A stretch of DNA of 22,865 nt from Candidatus Peregrinibacteria bacterium CG_4_10_14_0_2_um_filter_43_11 (lineage in GTDB: Bacteria; Patescibacteriota; Gracilibacteria; UM-FILTER-43-11). Both the position numbers and the translations under genes were made by a program. The DNA lies in contig PFOK01000164.1 in assembly GCA_002792495.1 (NCBI GenBank), positions 1 to 22,865 of the forward strand, in the 5' to 3' direction. Below the pieces are notes generated by a model. That model made no database searches and had not been told where the DNA came from. It was given only the letters and a program-made list of their open reading frames with translations. Shown here piece by piece: positions 14,979-22,520 of this stretch (within the stretch, counting starts at the first letter, position 1; the number at the start of each line of letters is the position of its first letter).

Positions 14979-16778
14979 ATGAACAACATTCGCAACTTCT
15001 GCATCATCGCGCACATCGACCACGGAAAATCCACTTTGGCGGATCGGTTTTTACAAATCACTCAAACACTTTCTGAGCGGGACATGACGCATGGTCAGAT
15101 GTTGGACACCATGGATCTGGAGCAGGAACGCGGAATTACGATCAAATTACAGCCTGTTCGAATGGATTGGAATGGATACATACTCAATTTAATCGACACC
15201 CCGGGGCACGTGGATTTCAGTTATGAAGTCAGTCGTTCCATAGCGGCGTGTGAAGGCGCGATTTTAGTGGTGGATGCCACCCAGGGAATTCAGGCACAGA
15301 CACTGGCCAATTTGTATATGGCCATGGAACACAACCTAACCATCATTCCGGTCATCAACAAAATCGATATGCCGGCAGCCGATCCGGAGCGAGTGAAAGA
15401 TGAAATCGAAAATATGCTGGCCATTCCCCGTGAAGAAGTGATTGAAGTGTCGGCAAAAACCGGACAAAACGTGGAAGCGGTTCTAAAGGCGATCATTGAT
15501 CATATACCCGCCCCCACACCAACAACAGTTGCTGAAACAGGAACAGAATCACGTGCCCTTGTTTTTGATTCTATTTATGACACCTATCGCGGTGTCGTGA
15601 GTTACGTAAGAATGGTAGAGGGATCTTTCAAAAAAGGTGACAAACTACGTTTTTTAAATACCAAAACGGACATTGAATTGACGGAATTAGGCTATTTTCG
15701 CCCCAAGTACGAACCTAAGAACGAATTAAAACCGGGCGAAATCGGGTACATCGTCACCGGTCTTAAATCCGTTTCGGAAGCCCGTGTGGGAGACACGTTA
15801 TGGAAAGGAAACTGGGGCAAGATAGATCAAGCCATTCCCCTTCCCGGTTATAAAAAGGTGGTGCCAAAAGTATACGCGGGCATTTACTGTGTCGATGGCG
15901 ACGATTTTCCCATGTTGCGCGATTCGCTCGAAAAATTGGTATTGAACGATGCGGCACTCACCTACGAACCCGATCAGTCGGCGGCGTTGGGTTCCGGCTT
16001 TCGTTGCGGATTTTTGGGGCTTTTGCACATGGATATCGTGCAGGAACGACTGGAGCGCGAATATGACCTGGACCTCATCATGACCGCACCATCGGTTTCG
16101 TATGAAATAGCAATGAAAAACGGAGAAATACTGACCATTTCCAGCCCCACTAATCTGCCGGATCCTTCGACTATTGGAAGCATTGCGGAACCCTGGGTAA
16201 AATTAGAAGTGGTATGCCCCAAAGAAAAAGTGGGTGACATCATGAAAATCGTTCAACAACGCCGTGGATTTCACAAAGACATCAGCTACATCGACACCGA
16301 ACGCACATTGGTGGTATTCGAAATGCCTTTGGCAACATTGATTTTGGATTTTTACGACGCTCTCAAAAACGTGAGTAGCGGATATGCCTCGATGAACTAC
16401 GAAATTTTGGAATACCGGGTAGAAAACCTGGTAAAACTGGACATGATGATCGCGGGAGAAAAAGTGGATGGACTCAGCACCATGTGCCATAAAAACGAAG
16501 CGGAAGGATTGGGAAGACGATTGGCTAAAAAATTAAAAGAAGTAATCCCGCGCGCCCAATTTACCATTGCCATTCAGGCCACTATAGGAGGTAAAATCGT
16601 AGCCAGAGAAACCATTTCCGCTTTCCGCAAAGATGTGACAGCCGGCCTTTATGGAGGAGACGTAACCCGAAAAAACAAAGTACTCAAAAAACAAAAAGCG
16701 GGTAAAAAGCGCATGAAACAGGTTGGTAATATCGCCCTCCCCCAAGAGGCGTTTCAGGCCATTCTAAAAAAAGATTAA
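14979..16778 (+). CDS. lepA: Elongation factor 4 (LepA)
   Basis: LepA is a ribosome-associated GTPase linked to initiation fidelity and back-translocation. At 599 aa it has the usual family length. The GTPase domain shows AHIDHGKST (G1), RGITIK (G2), DTPGHVDF (G3), NKID (G4) and SAKTG (G5). Domain II, the EF-G-like domains III and V, and the unique C-terminal domain ending KRMKQVGNIALPQEAF follow. ATG 14979 is chosen because LepA starts directly with NIRNFxIIAHIDHGK; an in-frame TTG at 14952 would add a non-conserved tail. No Shine-Dalgarno is visible. lepB or other common partners are not adjacent. Confidence 0.98.
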   Translation: MNNIRNFCIIAHIDHGKSTLADRFLQITQTLSERDMTHGQMLDTMDLEQERGITIKLQPVRMDWNGYILNLIDTPGHVDFSYEVSRSIAACEGAILVVDATQGIQAQTLANLYMAMEHNLTIIPVINKIDMPAADPERVKDEIENMLAIPREEVIEVSAKTGQNVEAVLKAIIDHIPAPTPTTVAETGTESRALVFDSIYDTYRGVVSYVRMVEGSFKKGDKLRFLNTKTDIELTELGYFRPKYEPKNELKPGEIGYIVTGLKSVSEARVGDTLWKGNWGKIDQAIPLPGYKKVVPKVYAGIYCVDGDDFPMLRDSLEKLVLNDAALTYEPDQSAALGSGFRCGFLGLLHMDIVQERLEREYDLDLIMTAPSVSYEIAMKNGEILTISSPTNLPDPSTIGSIAEPWVKLEVVCPKEKVGDIMKIVQQRRGFHKDISYIDTERTLVVFEMPLATLILDFYDALKNVSSGYASMNYEILEYRVENLVKLDMMIAGEKVDGLSTMCHKNEAEGLGRRLAKKLKEVIPRAQFTIAIQATIGGKIVARETISAFRKDVTAGLYGGDVTRKNKVLKKQKAGKKRMKQVGNIALPQEAFQAILKKD

Positions 16779-16808
16779 TAAAGGACGACCTACCATAACT
16801 GAACCACG

Positions 16809-17543
16809 CTAAGGCATGGACTCCGACATCACGATATCACGCCCAACGCGCGCGAACACAGCCACTCGAACATTTCTTATTGCTTCCGTACTTAGAGAAA
16901 CATCTTTGTCATCCCGAAGACTGCGAGCCATTGTATATACATTACCACCGCTGATGCTAGCCATGGAAAAAATAGCGGAGGGAGGAGCAGTAAATATATA
17001 CTGTGATCTCTCACCATCATAAGCTGTTGATTCAAGAACCGGAGAAGGCATCGGCACCTCAAAAGGAGAAGTGGGCTTATTGCGGGTAACCACTTCCCGA
17101 CCGCGACCAATGAGTCTGAAAAAGCCTTCTTTTTTTGTTGTACGAACCCTCACAGAAAGCAAGGAGGGAACAGGCGGATAAACATGGAAATGTTTACCAT
17201 GACCGTAACTCACCAACGTTTTAGCTTGATTGAAACCAACGGAAGATGGAAGGTCTTCCCACGTTTGCCCGCCATCAAAACTCACCTCCACAACTTCCCC
17301 CTTACGTAATTTAGGTTTGATTTCAACATAATAACCTGGCTTATCGACATTCTTCCACCCCCCCAAAAGTGCCTGAATAGTAAAACGCCCGCTCGTGTCA
17401 TATTCCGTATCATTCTCAGATAAAACTTCGGGCATTTTTATATCCAAAAAAGGCCCTTCTTCTTCTAAAGAAACCCCCGCAACCTGACCGGGCCTTACGC
17501 GTACAGCGATAAAACGATCATTCATGGCAACGATCACAGGCAT
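16809..17543 (-). CDS. Unrecognised beta-rich protein, 244 aa
   Basis: I do not recognise this protein. It lacks a signal peptide and membrane helices. It is rich in alternating hydrophobic residues and glycine, consistent with a beta fold. The middle part (EVSFDGGQTWEDLP, then LLSVRVRTTKKEGFFRLIGRG) resembles immunoglobulin- or BNR-like strands, but not enough to name a family. The start ATG 17543 is preceded by GAGGGG about five nucleotides upstream, the only Shine-Dalgarno-like motif decently placed in the window. It follows the 18020-17580 gene by 36 nt on the same strand, so the two are probably cotranscribed. It ends 30 nt from the convergent lepA stop. Confidence 0.6.
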   Translation of the reverse strand: MPVIVAMNDRFIAVRVRPGQVAGVSLEEEGPFLDIKMPEVLSENDTEYDTSGRFTIQALLGGWKNVDKPGYYVEIKPKLRKGEVVEVSFDGGQTWEDLPSSVGFNQAKTLVSYGHGKHFHVYPPVPSLLSVRVRTTKKEGFFRLIGRGREVVTRNKPTSPFEVPMPSPVLESTAYDGERSQYIFTAPPSAIFSMASISGGNVYTMARSLRDDKDVSLSTEAIRNVRVAVFARVGRDIVMSESMP

Positions 17544-17579
17544 CCCAACCCCTCGCTCACCCCAACGACAAAAAACACG

Positions 17580-18020
17580 CTATTGTGATGATGGTGTAGG
17601 TAAATCGACAAAAACAATCGCGTGATCTTTCCGTAAAATGGACGGCTTATTGGGAGAAAGCCGTAATCTCGCTAAAAACTCGGGGAGTGTACGGGAGCCA
17701 TCCAACAAACCGCCGAACCTGTGCCGAAAAGGATTCGAATTGAAAAGATTTACCATGGTGCAAAAACGATTTTCCGCGGAATCGGATAATGGAGAAATGT
17801 CTAAAAGCTGACAAGCAAGCCGCATAACGGGGTCAGAAGCGGCATCGAAAGAATGAGGCTCCAGGCATTCTTCCAAACAACGACGTACGATGCCAACCTG
17901 TGTGCCCTCGGGAGCGGCATTTAAAACCAAAGCCAACTGTTCAATGGGATTATCAAGACTGATCGTGGATAAATCATCTGCCGTAAAGCCAAAGGGCATT
18001 GAAGAAGGTGAACGGGTCAT
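17580..18020 (-). CDS. Unrecognised small protein, 146 aa
   Basis: No family is recognised. The protein appears soluble and mostly helical, with four cysteines, an acidic N-terminal half and a leucine- and proline-rich C-terminus (DGSRTLPEFLARLRLSP). It has its own promoter upstream and is the first gene of a likely two-gene unit with the 244-aa protein downstream. Both proteins look coding because each is open for its full length and has well-placed starts, but no homologue supports them. The pair may be specific to this lineage. Confidence 0.55.
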   Translation of the reverse strand: MTRSPSSMPFGFTADDLSTISLDNPIEQLALVLNAAPEGTQVGIVRRCLEECLEPHSFDAASDPVMRLACQLLDISPLSDSAENRFCTMVNLFNSNPFRHRFGGLLDGSRTLPEFLARLRLSPNKPSILRKDHAIVFVDLPTPSSQ

Positions 18021-18052
18021 ATTGATTTTCAGAAAATAAAAACAAGGAGTAC

Positions 18053-18080
18053 ATGTTAAACGATTTTAGTAAAAAGTCAA
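18053..18080 (-). promoter_or_regulatory. Promoter for the 18020 gene
   Basis: On the minus strand, TTGACT (18075-18080), a 16-nt spacer and TAACAT (18053-18058) give a predicted start near 18046 and a leader of about 26 nt. Its -35 lies back-to-back with the divergent TTGACA at 18089. Confidence 0.55.
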
Positions 18081-18088
18081 AGAAAAAT

Positions 18089-18118
18089 TTGACAACACTG
18101 TAATAATAATGTTATTAA
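18089..18118 (+). promoter_or_regulatory. Candidate aspartokinase promoter
   Basis: A consensus TTGACA (18089-18094) is followed by weak -10 candidates TTATTA (18112-18117) or TATTAA (18113-18118) at spacings of 17-18 nt. The transcript would carry about 160 nt of leader containing two predicted hairpins. Confidence 0.4.
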
Positions 18119-18153
18119 TGCCTCATATGATCCTATTTAGCCAAGACAAGGCA

Positions 18154-18200
18154 GGCACCAAAAAAACGAAATTCGCTCACGCGAGTTGATGGTTGGCGCC
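18154..18200 (+). promoter_or_regulatory. Leader hairpin upstream of aspartokinase
   Basis: GGCACCAA (18154-18161) pairs with TTGGCGCC (18193-18200) at seven of eight positions. An inner stem TCGC/GCGA (18173-18176 with 18181-18184) closes a four-nucleotide TCAC loop. Together with the following terminator-like stem it suggests a structured, possibly regulatory leader. It does not match any riboswitch class I know. Confidence 0.45.
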
Positions 18201-18218
18201 TCCTAATATATATGACAC

Positions 18219-18256
18219 AAACCGCCGCCTCAGCCTCGCGTTCAGAGCGGTTTTTT
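18219..18256 (+). terminator. Attenuator-like intrinsic terminator in the aspartokinase leader
   Basis: AAACCGC (18219-18225) pairs with GCGGTTT (18247-18253), and the GC-rich stem runs straight into six T residues (18251-18256). No plus-strand gene lies upstream for it to terminate, so a role in premature termination of the aspartokinase message is the simplest reading. An ATG at 18212 starts an in-frame reading frame through this hairpin. Confidence 0.6.
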
Positions 18257-18283
18257 AATTATACGGAAAATAACCCTAATACC

Positions 18284-19828
18284 ATGACCAATAATCCCCA
18301 TAAACCTACTTCTGTCAATAAAATCGGAGGCAAGAACATGACTGGAATCTGCGAAGTGAAAAAGTTAGTTGAAACATTAAGAGATCGCAATGAAAATGTA
18401 ATTCTGGTGGTGTCCGCATTTGATGGTGTAACCAATGCCTTACTCGGCGCTCTAAACGGATTGGACGGAACAGATTTTGATAAAACATCTATTGATCAGG
18501 CATTTTCAAAGACAAAAAAATTACATGATTGCATAATTGAATTACATTTTACGGATATGTTTAGCAACAGGGCTAAGACAACCTATCAAAGAAAGTTTAA
18601 CAAGTTAAAACAAGCCCTATTAACACATAGAAACATAACCAATATACTAAGCCCGATAGAAGGTAGTTTCTCCATCCGGGATCAGGTGATCGGCTTTGGA
18701 GAAGCGATGGGACAAGAGTTTCTAAAAATCTATCTGGAACAAGAAGGTTTTGAAGCAGAGACCGTTACTGATATTAACGCCGATAGTGATGTTCTAAATG
18801 GGGGAGGAGCGATCTCTAATAACAAACTGCATGATGCCACTCGCAAAGGAATTTGCAAAGTGCTAGAAGCACAAGTAAGGAATGCCCGTAATGATGTAAT
18901 AAAAATATTGGGTGGCCATGTAGGCAATATGCCACGCGGCATTGCCATTGATGTGGGTCGTAGCTATACCGATACCACCGCAATCAACGTAGCATTGGTT
19001 CTACGCGAAATGGTGGGGGAAGTCATAACCCGGGTCTGGAAAGATGTGGATGGCGTAATGAGCACCAACCCAAAAGATCTGAAGGATCCTGGCAAGGCCA
19101 TTCATCATAGTAAAGTGGATATTTGGGAAGGCTTGGAAATGGCCAGTGCAGGTAGTATTTTGATGCAAATTGACGCACTGGCATTGGCCGCTGAGCATGG
19201 CTTGAACGTGAGCTTAAGAAATATCAAAAAACCGAATGCGCCGGGAACCGATTTCTTGAACGTGCGACTGGGATCGAGCTATTCATTCAAAGTAATCGCA
19301 GTCAATCCCAATGTGGACTCGATTAGTATTACTCTCCCCGAAATGGCGAATCGCAAAGGTTTTGGAGCGGCCATTACAGGCATACTCGCACACTATGGTC
19401 TCAGTTATGATATTAATCCTACCGGAGGAACAAGTATGAGTTTTAGTATCACTTTGCCACCGGATGAAGCGGAACAAAAAATATTCAGAAATAGGCACAT
19501 CAAACCGGCCTTACGTGCATTGAAAAAATTAACAGTAGGGGGGGAATCCTTCCGAACACATGAAATTACATGGATCAGAAATAATGACCGAACTGCCATT
19601 TCATTGATTGGCAATGAAATAAGCAGTCATACCACGGAAATAATTGGTCGCATGGCAATCGCACTCAGCCAAAAAGGCATACTCATCCGTTCCATCGTGC
19701 AAGACGAAAAAGCACGTCGTATCACGCTGTTAATCGATACGAATAAGCGGGAAGAAGCCATTCGTAGTTTACATACTGAATTTTTTGAAGAGCCGGAAGG
19801 ACAGGAGCCTGAAGAATTAGTAGCTTGA
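18284..19828 (+). CDS. Aspartate kinase (divergent KIGG type, ACT domains)
   Basis: Aspartokinase phosphorylates aspartate, the first step toward lysine, threonine, methionine and diaminopimelate. The catalytic domain (about residues 10-300) shows ILVVSAFDGVTN, the GRSYTDTTA aspartate-binding segment and the DVDGVMSTNPK loop. Two C-terminal ACT-like domains (about 340-514; GFGAAITGILAHYG, VSLIG-like ISLIGNE) would bind an end product. The N-terminal signature is KIGGKN instead of KFGGTS, so the usual T-S pair is replaced. The start is uncertain. ATG 18284 (514 aa) is preferred because it lies beyond the terminator hairpin yet keeps the KIGG strand. ATG 18212 would place the hairpin in coding sequence. 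ATG 18338 has a fine GGAGG but would delete KIGG. No lysA, dapA or asd is nearby. Confidence 0.88.
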   Translation: MTNNPHKPTSVNKIGGKNMTGICEVKKLVETLRDRNENVILVVSAFDGVTNALLGALNGLDGTDFDKTSIDQAFSKTKKLHDCIIELHFTDMFSNRAKTTYQRKFNKLKQALLTHRNITNILSPIEGSFSIRDQVIGFGEAMGQEFLKIYLEQEGFEAETVTDINADSDVLNGGGAISNNKLHDATRKGICKVLEAQVRNARNDVIKILGGHVGNMPRGIAIDVGRSYTDTTAINVALVLREMVGEVITRVWKDVDGVMSTNPKDLKDPGKAIHHSKVDIWEGLEMASAGSILMQIDALALAAEHGLNVSLRNIKKPNAPGTDFLNVRLGSSYSFKVIAVNPNVDSISITLPEMANRKGFGAAITGILAHYGLSYDINPTGGTSMSFSITLPPDEAEQKIFRNRHIKPALRALKKLTVGGESFRTHEITWIRNNDRTAISLIGNEISSHTTEIIGRMAIALSQKGILIRSIVQDEKARRITLLIDTNKREEAIRSLHTEFFEEPEGQEPEELVA

Positions 19829-19854
19829 TCAATGGAAAGAAAATCCGCTACACT
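19825..19854 (+). promoter_or_regulatory. ribE promoter
   Basis: TTGATC (19825-19830), overlapping the aspartokinase stop, an 18-nt spacer and TACACT (19849-19854) predict a start near 19861 and a leader of about 24 nt. The leader is too short for an FMN riboswitch. Confidence 0.45.
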
Positions 19855-19884
19855 AAAATCGGTAATCAATAATCACTAATCGGT

Positions 19885-20454
19885 TTGTTCACCGGCATCA
19901 TCCAAACCACCGGCAAAGTGACGAACATTACCGACGATCAAATCACAATTGAAGCAGGCGATTTAACAAACGAGCTTAAAACCGGCTCCAGTATCGCGAT
20001 TGATGGCATTTGTTTGACGACAACAGAGGTGAGAAATGGACAGTTTACAGCGGATTTTATGCCGGAAACGGCGCAAAAAACAACGCTCAGCAATCAAAAA
20101 ATCGATGATTTGGTCAACTTGGAGCTCGCCATGCGTGCCGACGGACGATTTGAAGGACACATGGTGAGCGGTCATGTGGAAGGAATGGGAACACTCACCA
20201 AAGTCGATAATGATAGGAACTCAAAATTACTGACGATACAAATTCCGGACGAACTGACAAAATACGTGATTAAAAAGGGATCCATCGCCATCAATGGAAT
20301 CAGCCTCACGGTAATTGATATTCAGAACAGCCAAATAACCGTGGGGATCATCCCACACACTTGGAAAATGACGAATTTACATTTATTGAACATAGGTGAT
20401 AAGGTGAATGTGGAAACAGATATGATGGCAAAATATATTGCTAAAATGATATAG
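19885..20454 (+). CDS. ribE: Riboflavin synthase, alpha chain (TTG start)
   Basis: This enzyme dismutates two 6,7-dimethyl-8-ribityllumazine molecules into riboflavin and a pyrimidine. The two lumazine-binding repeats are clear: MFTGIIQTTG, GSSIAIDGICLT and GHMVSGHVE, then the second-half KGSIAINGISLTV. At 189 aa it is slightly short of the usual 200-220 but looks complete. The start is TTG at 19885, because the family begins with MFTGI and no ATG or GTG is available upstream in frame. There is no Shine-Dalgarno. It is followed 30 nt later by ribH. The symbol follows the B. subtilis ribE usage; E. coli calls it ribC. Confidence 0.95.
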   Translation: MFTGIIQTTGKVTNITDDQITIEAGDLTNELKTGSSIAIDGICLTTTEVRNGQFTADFMPETAQKTTLSNQKIDDLVNLELAMRADGRFEGHMVSGHVEGMGTLTKVDNDRNSKLLTIQIPDELTKYVIKKGSIAINGISLTVIDIQNSQITVGIIPHTWKMTNLHLLNIGDKVNVETDMMAKYIAKMI

Positions 20455-20484
20455 TGAACAATTTTGTAATCGAGATTAAAGCTC

Positions 20485-20958
20485 ATGTCTCAAATGGATC
20501 AGAATCAATCATCGGTTAAACTCAAGCGCACGGATATTACCGTTGCTATTGTGGTCAGTGAATACAATCGGGAGATTGCAGACACACTGAAAAACAGTTG
20601 TGTGAATACCCTCCGACAAGCCGGCATGAAAAAAGATCATGTCGAAGTGGTGTACGTACCGGGAGCGTTTGAATTGCCCTACCAATGCCAACAACTCGCG
20701 CAAATGAAAAAATGCGACGTGATCATCGCGTTGGGTGCCATCATCAAAGGGGAAACACCTCATTTTGATATTATTGCGCAAGCGTGTGTAAACGGTATAA
20801 TGAATGTAAGTCTAAAGCACGATATCCCGATTGTTTTCGGTGTACTGACAACACTCAATATAAAACAAGCACGCGATCGTATTGAAAATGGGAAACACGG
20901 AAACAAAGGATTAGAAGCGGCTCAAACGGCAATTCAATTACTCAATAACAACCGATAA
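20485..20958 (+). CDS. ribH: 6,7-dimethyl-8-ribityllumazine synthase
   Basis: Lumazine synthase condenses 5-amino-6-ribitylaminouracil with 3,4-dihydroxy-2-butanone 4-phosphate to give the substrate of RibE. The 157-aa protein has the typical size. It shows VVSEYN (where most homologues have F or W near Y27), VPGAFELP (about residues 58-65), and GAIIKGETPHFD with the proposed catalytic H93. The family commonly forms pentamers or 60-mers. It is probably cotranscribed with ribE (30 nt upstream) and the STAS gene (12 nt downstream). ribBA and ribD are not in the window. Confidence 0.96.
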   Translation: MSQMDQNQSSVKLKRTDITVAIVVSEYNREIADTLKNSCVNTLRQAGMKKDHVEVVYVPGAFELPYQCQQLAQMKKCDVIIALGAIIKGETPHFDIIAQACVNGIMNVSLKHDIPIVFGVLTTLNIKQARDRIENGKHGNKGLEAAQTAIQLLNNNR

Positions 20959-20970
20959 ACAACAAAATAT

Positions 20971-21327
20971 ATGGAAAATTTAACAGTCACCATCGCAAAG
21001 CAAAACGACTTTCAAAACACATACTTGATTGGATTTAAAGGAAATTTTGATGGGGGGATCATGAAAAATATCAAAGAACTACAAGCGATAATCGACGAAG
21101 CTACCCCAAAAATGACGTTGATATTTGAATTCAGTGAACTGAATTTTTTAAACAGTTACGCCATAGGACACATGGTGAGCTGGCACAATCAATTGAGCGA
21201 AAAGGAAGGGCAGATCCTCATTACCGGGAGCAACAAAAACATCGAAGATATTTTCTCCATTCTGGGGATAAACAACTTATTCAAAACCTACCCGGATGTC
21301 GCGACAGCCCTCGCAACATTAAAATAG
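20971..21327 (+). CDS. STAS-domain protein (anti-sigma factor antagonist-like)
   Basis: The 118-aa product is a single STAS domain like SpoIIAA/RsbV, which bind anti-sigma kinases when unphosphorylated. The LIFEFSELNFLNSYAIG segment (about residues 50-65) aligns with the conserved beta strand and phospho-serine turn; S62 is the candidate phosphosite. The DSSG turn is replaced by NSYA, so phosphoregulation is not certain. It lies 12 nt after ribH, most likely in the same transcript, and ends one nucleotide from the stop of the convergent gene. No partner anti-sigma kinase or sigma factor is in the window. Confidence 0.8.
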   Translation: MENLTVTIAKQNDFQNTYLIGFKGNFDGGIMKNIKELQAIIDEATPKMTLIFEFSELNFLNSYAIGHMVSWHNQLSEKEGQILITGSNKNIEDIFSILGINNLFKTYPDVATALATLK

Positions 21328-21328
21328 A

Positions 21329-22033
21329 TCAGGATTCTGAAGAACCCAATTGCTTTTGCCCTTGAATCAATGCTTCGAGGTTTTTCACCATTTCCACAAA
21401 AACAAGTTGCATGAAGCCATGCAGATTCTCAAATTCAAACTCGATTTTGAAATAATTCAGATAATTTCGAAGGATAAAAGCGGAAAGCTGAACAAGAGAC
21501 GGAAAAATCTCACGTACAGCATCCGGATTATAGGCCGCCGCCTTAAAATTAAAAACCACACTCTCCAGCACGCGTTGTGGTCGTTTAGCGGCCACATGAT
21601 GAATATTATGAATCCATTCATCAATCATCTTTTTATGTTCCGGCGGAAGCGCCTGAAAATCGGCTTTTTTATGAACAGTTAGGGCAACAGCCTTTTCAGC
21701 CTGCTCCTTAGCTTCTAGGTACGCGTAAACTTCTTGAGTCGCACGCTGATCAATGAGGGAAATAATCGCCAAAATGAGTTCGGAAGGAATGTCCTGACCA
21801 ATCACACGAGAAATAAGAAGAAAAAGATCGGTATTTTGAGGCTGACTTAAAAACTGAATGATGATAGCAACTAAATTCTGATCCTGAGCACGCGCATGCC
21901 CCTCTTCTTTTTGAAGCTGAGCGATCTGTTGTTGCGCACGCTTCATCTGTTCACGAAATTGCTCATCGCTTTTTTCATCATGCTCTTTCGCCGCCGGCGC
22001 GCCAAACAATTCAAAATCTCCTGATTCAGACAT
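21329..22033 (-). CDS. Unrecognised coiled-coil protein, 234 aa
   Basis: No family is recognised. The acidic N-terminus contains FELFGAPA. A charged helix (about residues 15-50, EQFREQMKRAQQQIAQLQKEE) looks like a coiled coil. The rest is mostly helical with long hydrophobic stretches (LVAIIIQFL, LILAIISLI) that seem amphipathic rather than membrane-spanning. The stop is one nucleotide from the convergent STAS gene. It follows rpmA on the same strand, but the strong terminator at 22102-22127 makes cotranscription unlikely. Confidence 0.6.
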   Translation of the reverse strand: MSESGDFELFGAPAAKEHDEKSDEQFREQMKRAQQQIAQLQKEEGHARAQDQNLVAIIIQFLSQPQNTDLFLLISRVIGQDIPSELILAIISLIDQRATQEVYAYLEAKEQAEKAVALTVHKKADFQALPPEHKKMIDEWIHNIHHVAAKRPQRVLESVVFNFKAAAYNPDAVREIFPSLVQLSAFILRNYLNYFKIEFEFENLHGFMQLVFVEMVKNLEALIQGQKQLGSSES

Positions 22034-22097
22034 ATTTTAAAATAGAGTTATTAGATATTCCCCCCACCGAATGTAAAATAAAAAGATAAAAACCAAC

Positions 22098-22127
22098 AAA
22101 AAAACCATGACTAATGGTACATGGTTT
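22098..22127 (-). terminator. Intrinsic terminator downstream of rpmA
   Basis: On the minus strand AAACCATG (22127-22120) pairs perfectly with CATGGTTT (22109-22102) around a 10-nt loop, and a seven-T run follows (22104-22098). It lies 27 nt after the rpmA stop and should end its transcript. Confidence 0.85.
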
Positions 22128-22153
22128 CTTGAAAAAAATAAAATCGTTCTTCC

Positions 22154-22435
22154 TCACTGGACAGCCATGATGTTCACAAATCGTGTTCGATAGATACGCC
22201 CGTCGTATTTTTTCATGCGCTTTTCGCTGAATTTAACCTCACCATCCTTCAAAGCGAACAAAGTAAAATCTGTTCCGGTACCGACATTTTCGCCCGCATG
22301 GAATTTATTGCCTTTTTGACGTACGAGAATATTGCCGGCACGCACTGCCTGACCACCAAACAACTTAACCCCTAAGCGTTTTGAACGTGAATCCCGACCG
22401 TTTTTGGATGAGCCACCCGCTTTTTTATGTGACAT
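22154..22435 (-). CDS. rpmA: 50S ribosomal protein L27
   Basis: L27 sits at the peptidyl-transferase centre, where its N-terminal tail contacts the tRNA. The 93-aa protein begins MSHKKAGGSSKNGRDS, the conserved tail, and continues with GVKLFGGQAVRAGNILVRQKG and the HAGENVG block. Its N-terminus is the short type, without the cleaved extension of Firmicutes L27. In most bacteria rplU (L21) lies just upstream, but here the upstream gene is unrelated. A clear intrinsic terminator follows the stop. No Shine-Dalgarno is obvious. Confidence 0.97.
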   Translation of the reverse strand: MSHKKAGGSSKNGRDSRSKRLGVKLFGGQAVRAGNILVRQKGNKFHAGENVGTGTDFTLFALKDGEVKFSEKRMKKYDGRIYRTRFVNIMAVQ

Positions 22436-22520
22436 GACTTCTTGAATTTAAATTGTAATTGCCAACATTTATCAAGGCCGGTTAATTTTAGCGACTTTTG
22501 ATGAGGATGGCAAGGGATTT

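Noticed and set aside
18121..18283. Lysine riboswitch or T-box in the aspartokinase leader
   Set aside because: The region is too short for a lysine riboswitch and lacks the conserved T-box sequence; only generic hairpins are seen.
19829..19884. FMN riboswitch upstream of ribE
   Set aside because: Only 56 nt separate the two genes and no RFN-element motif is present.
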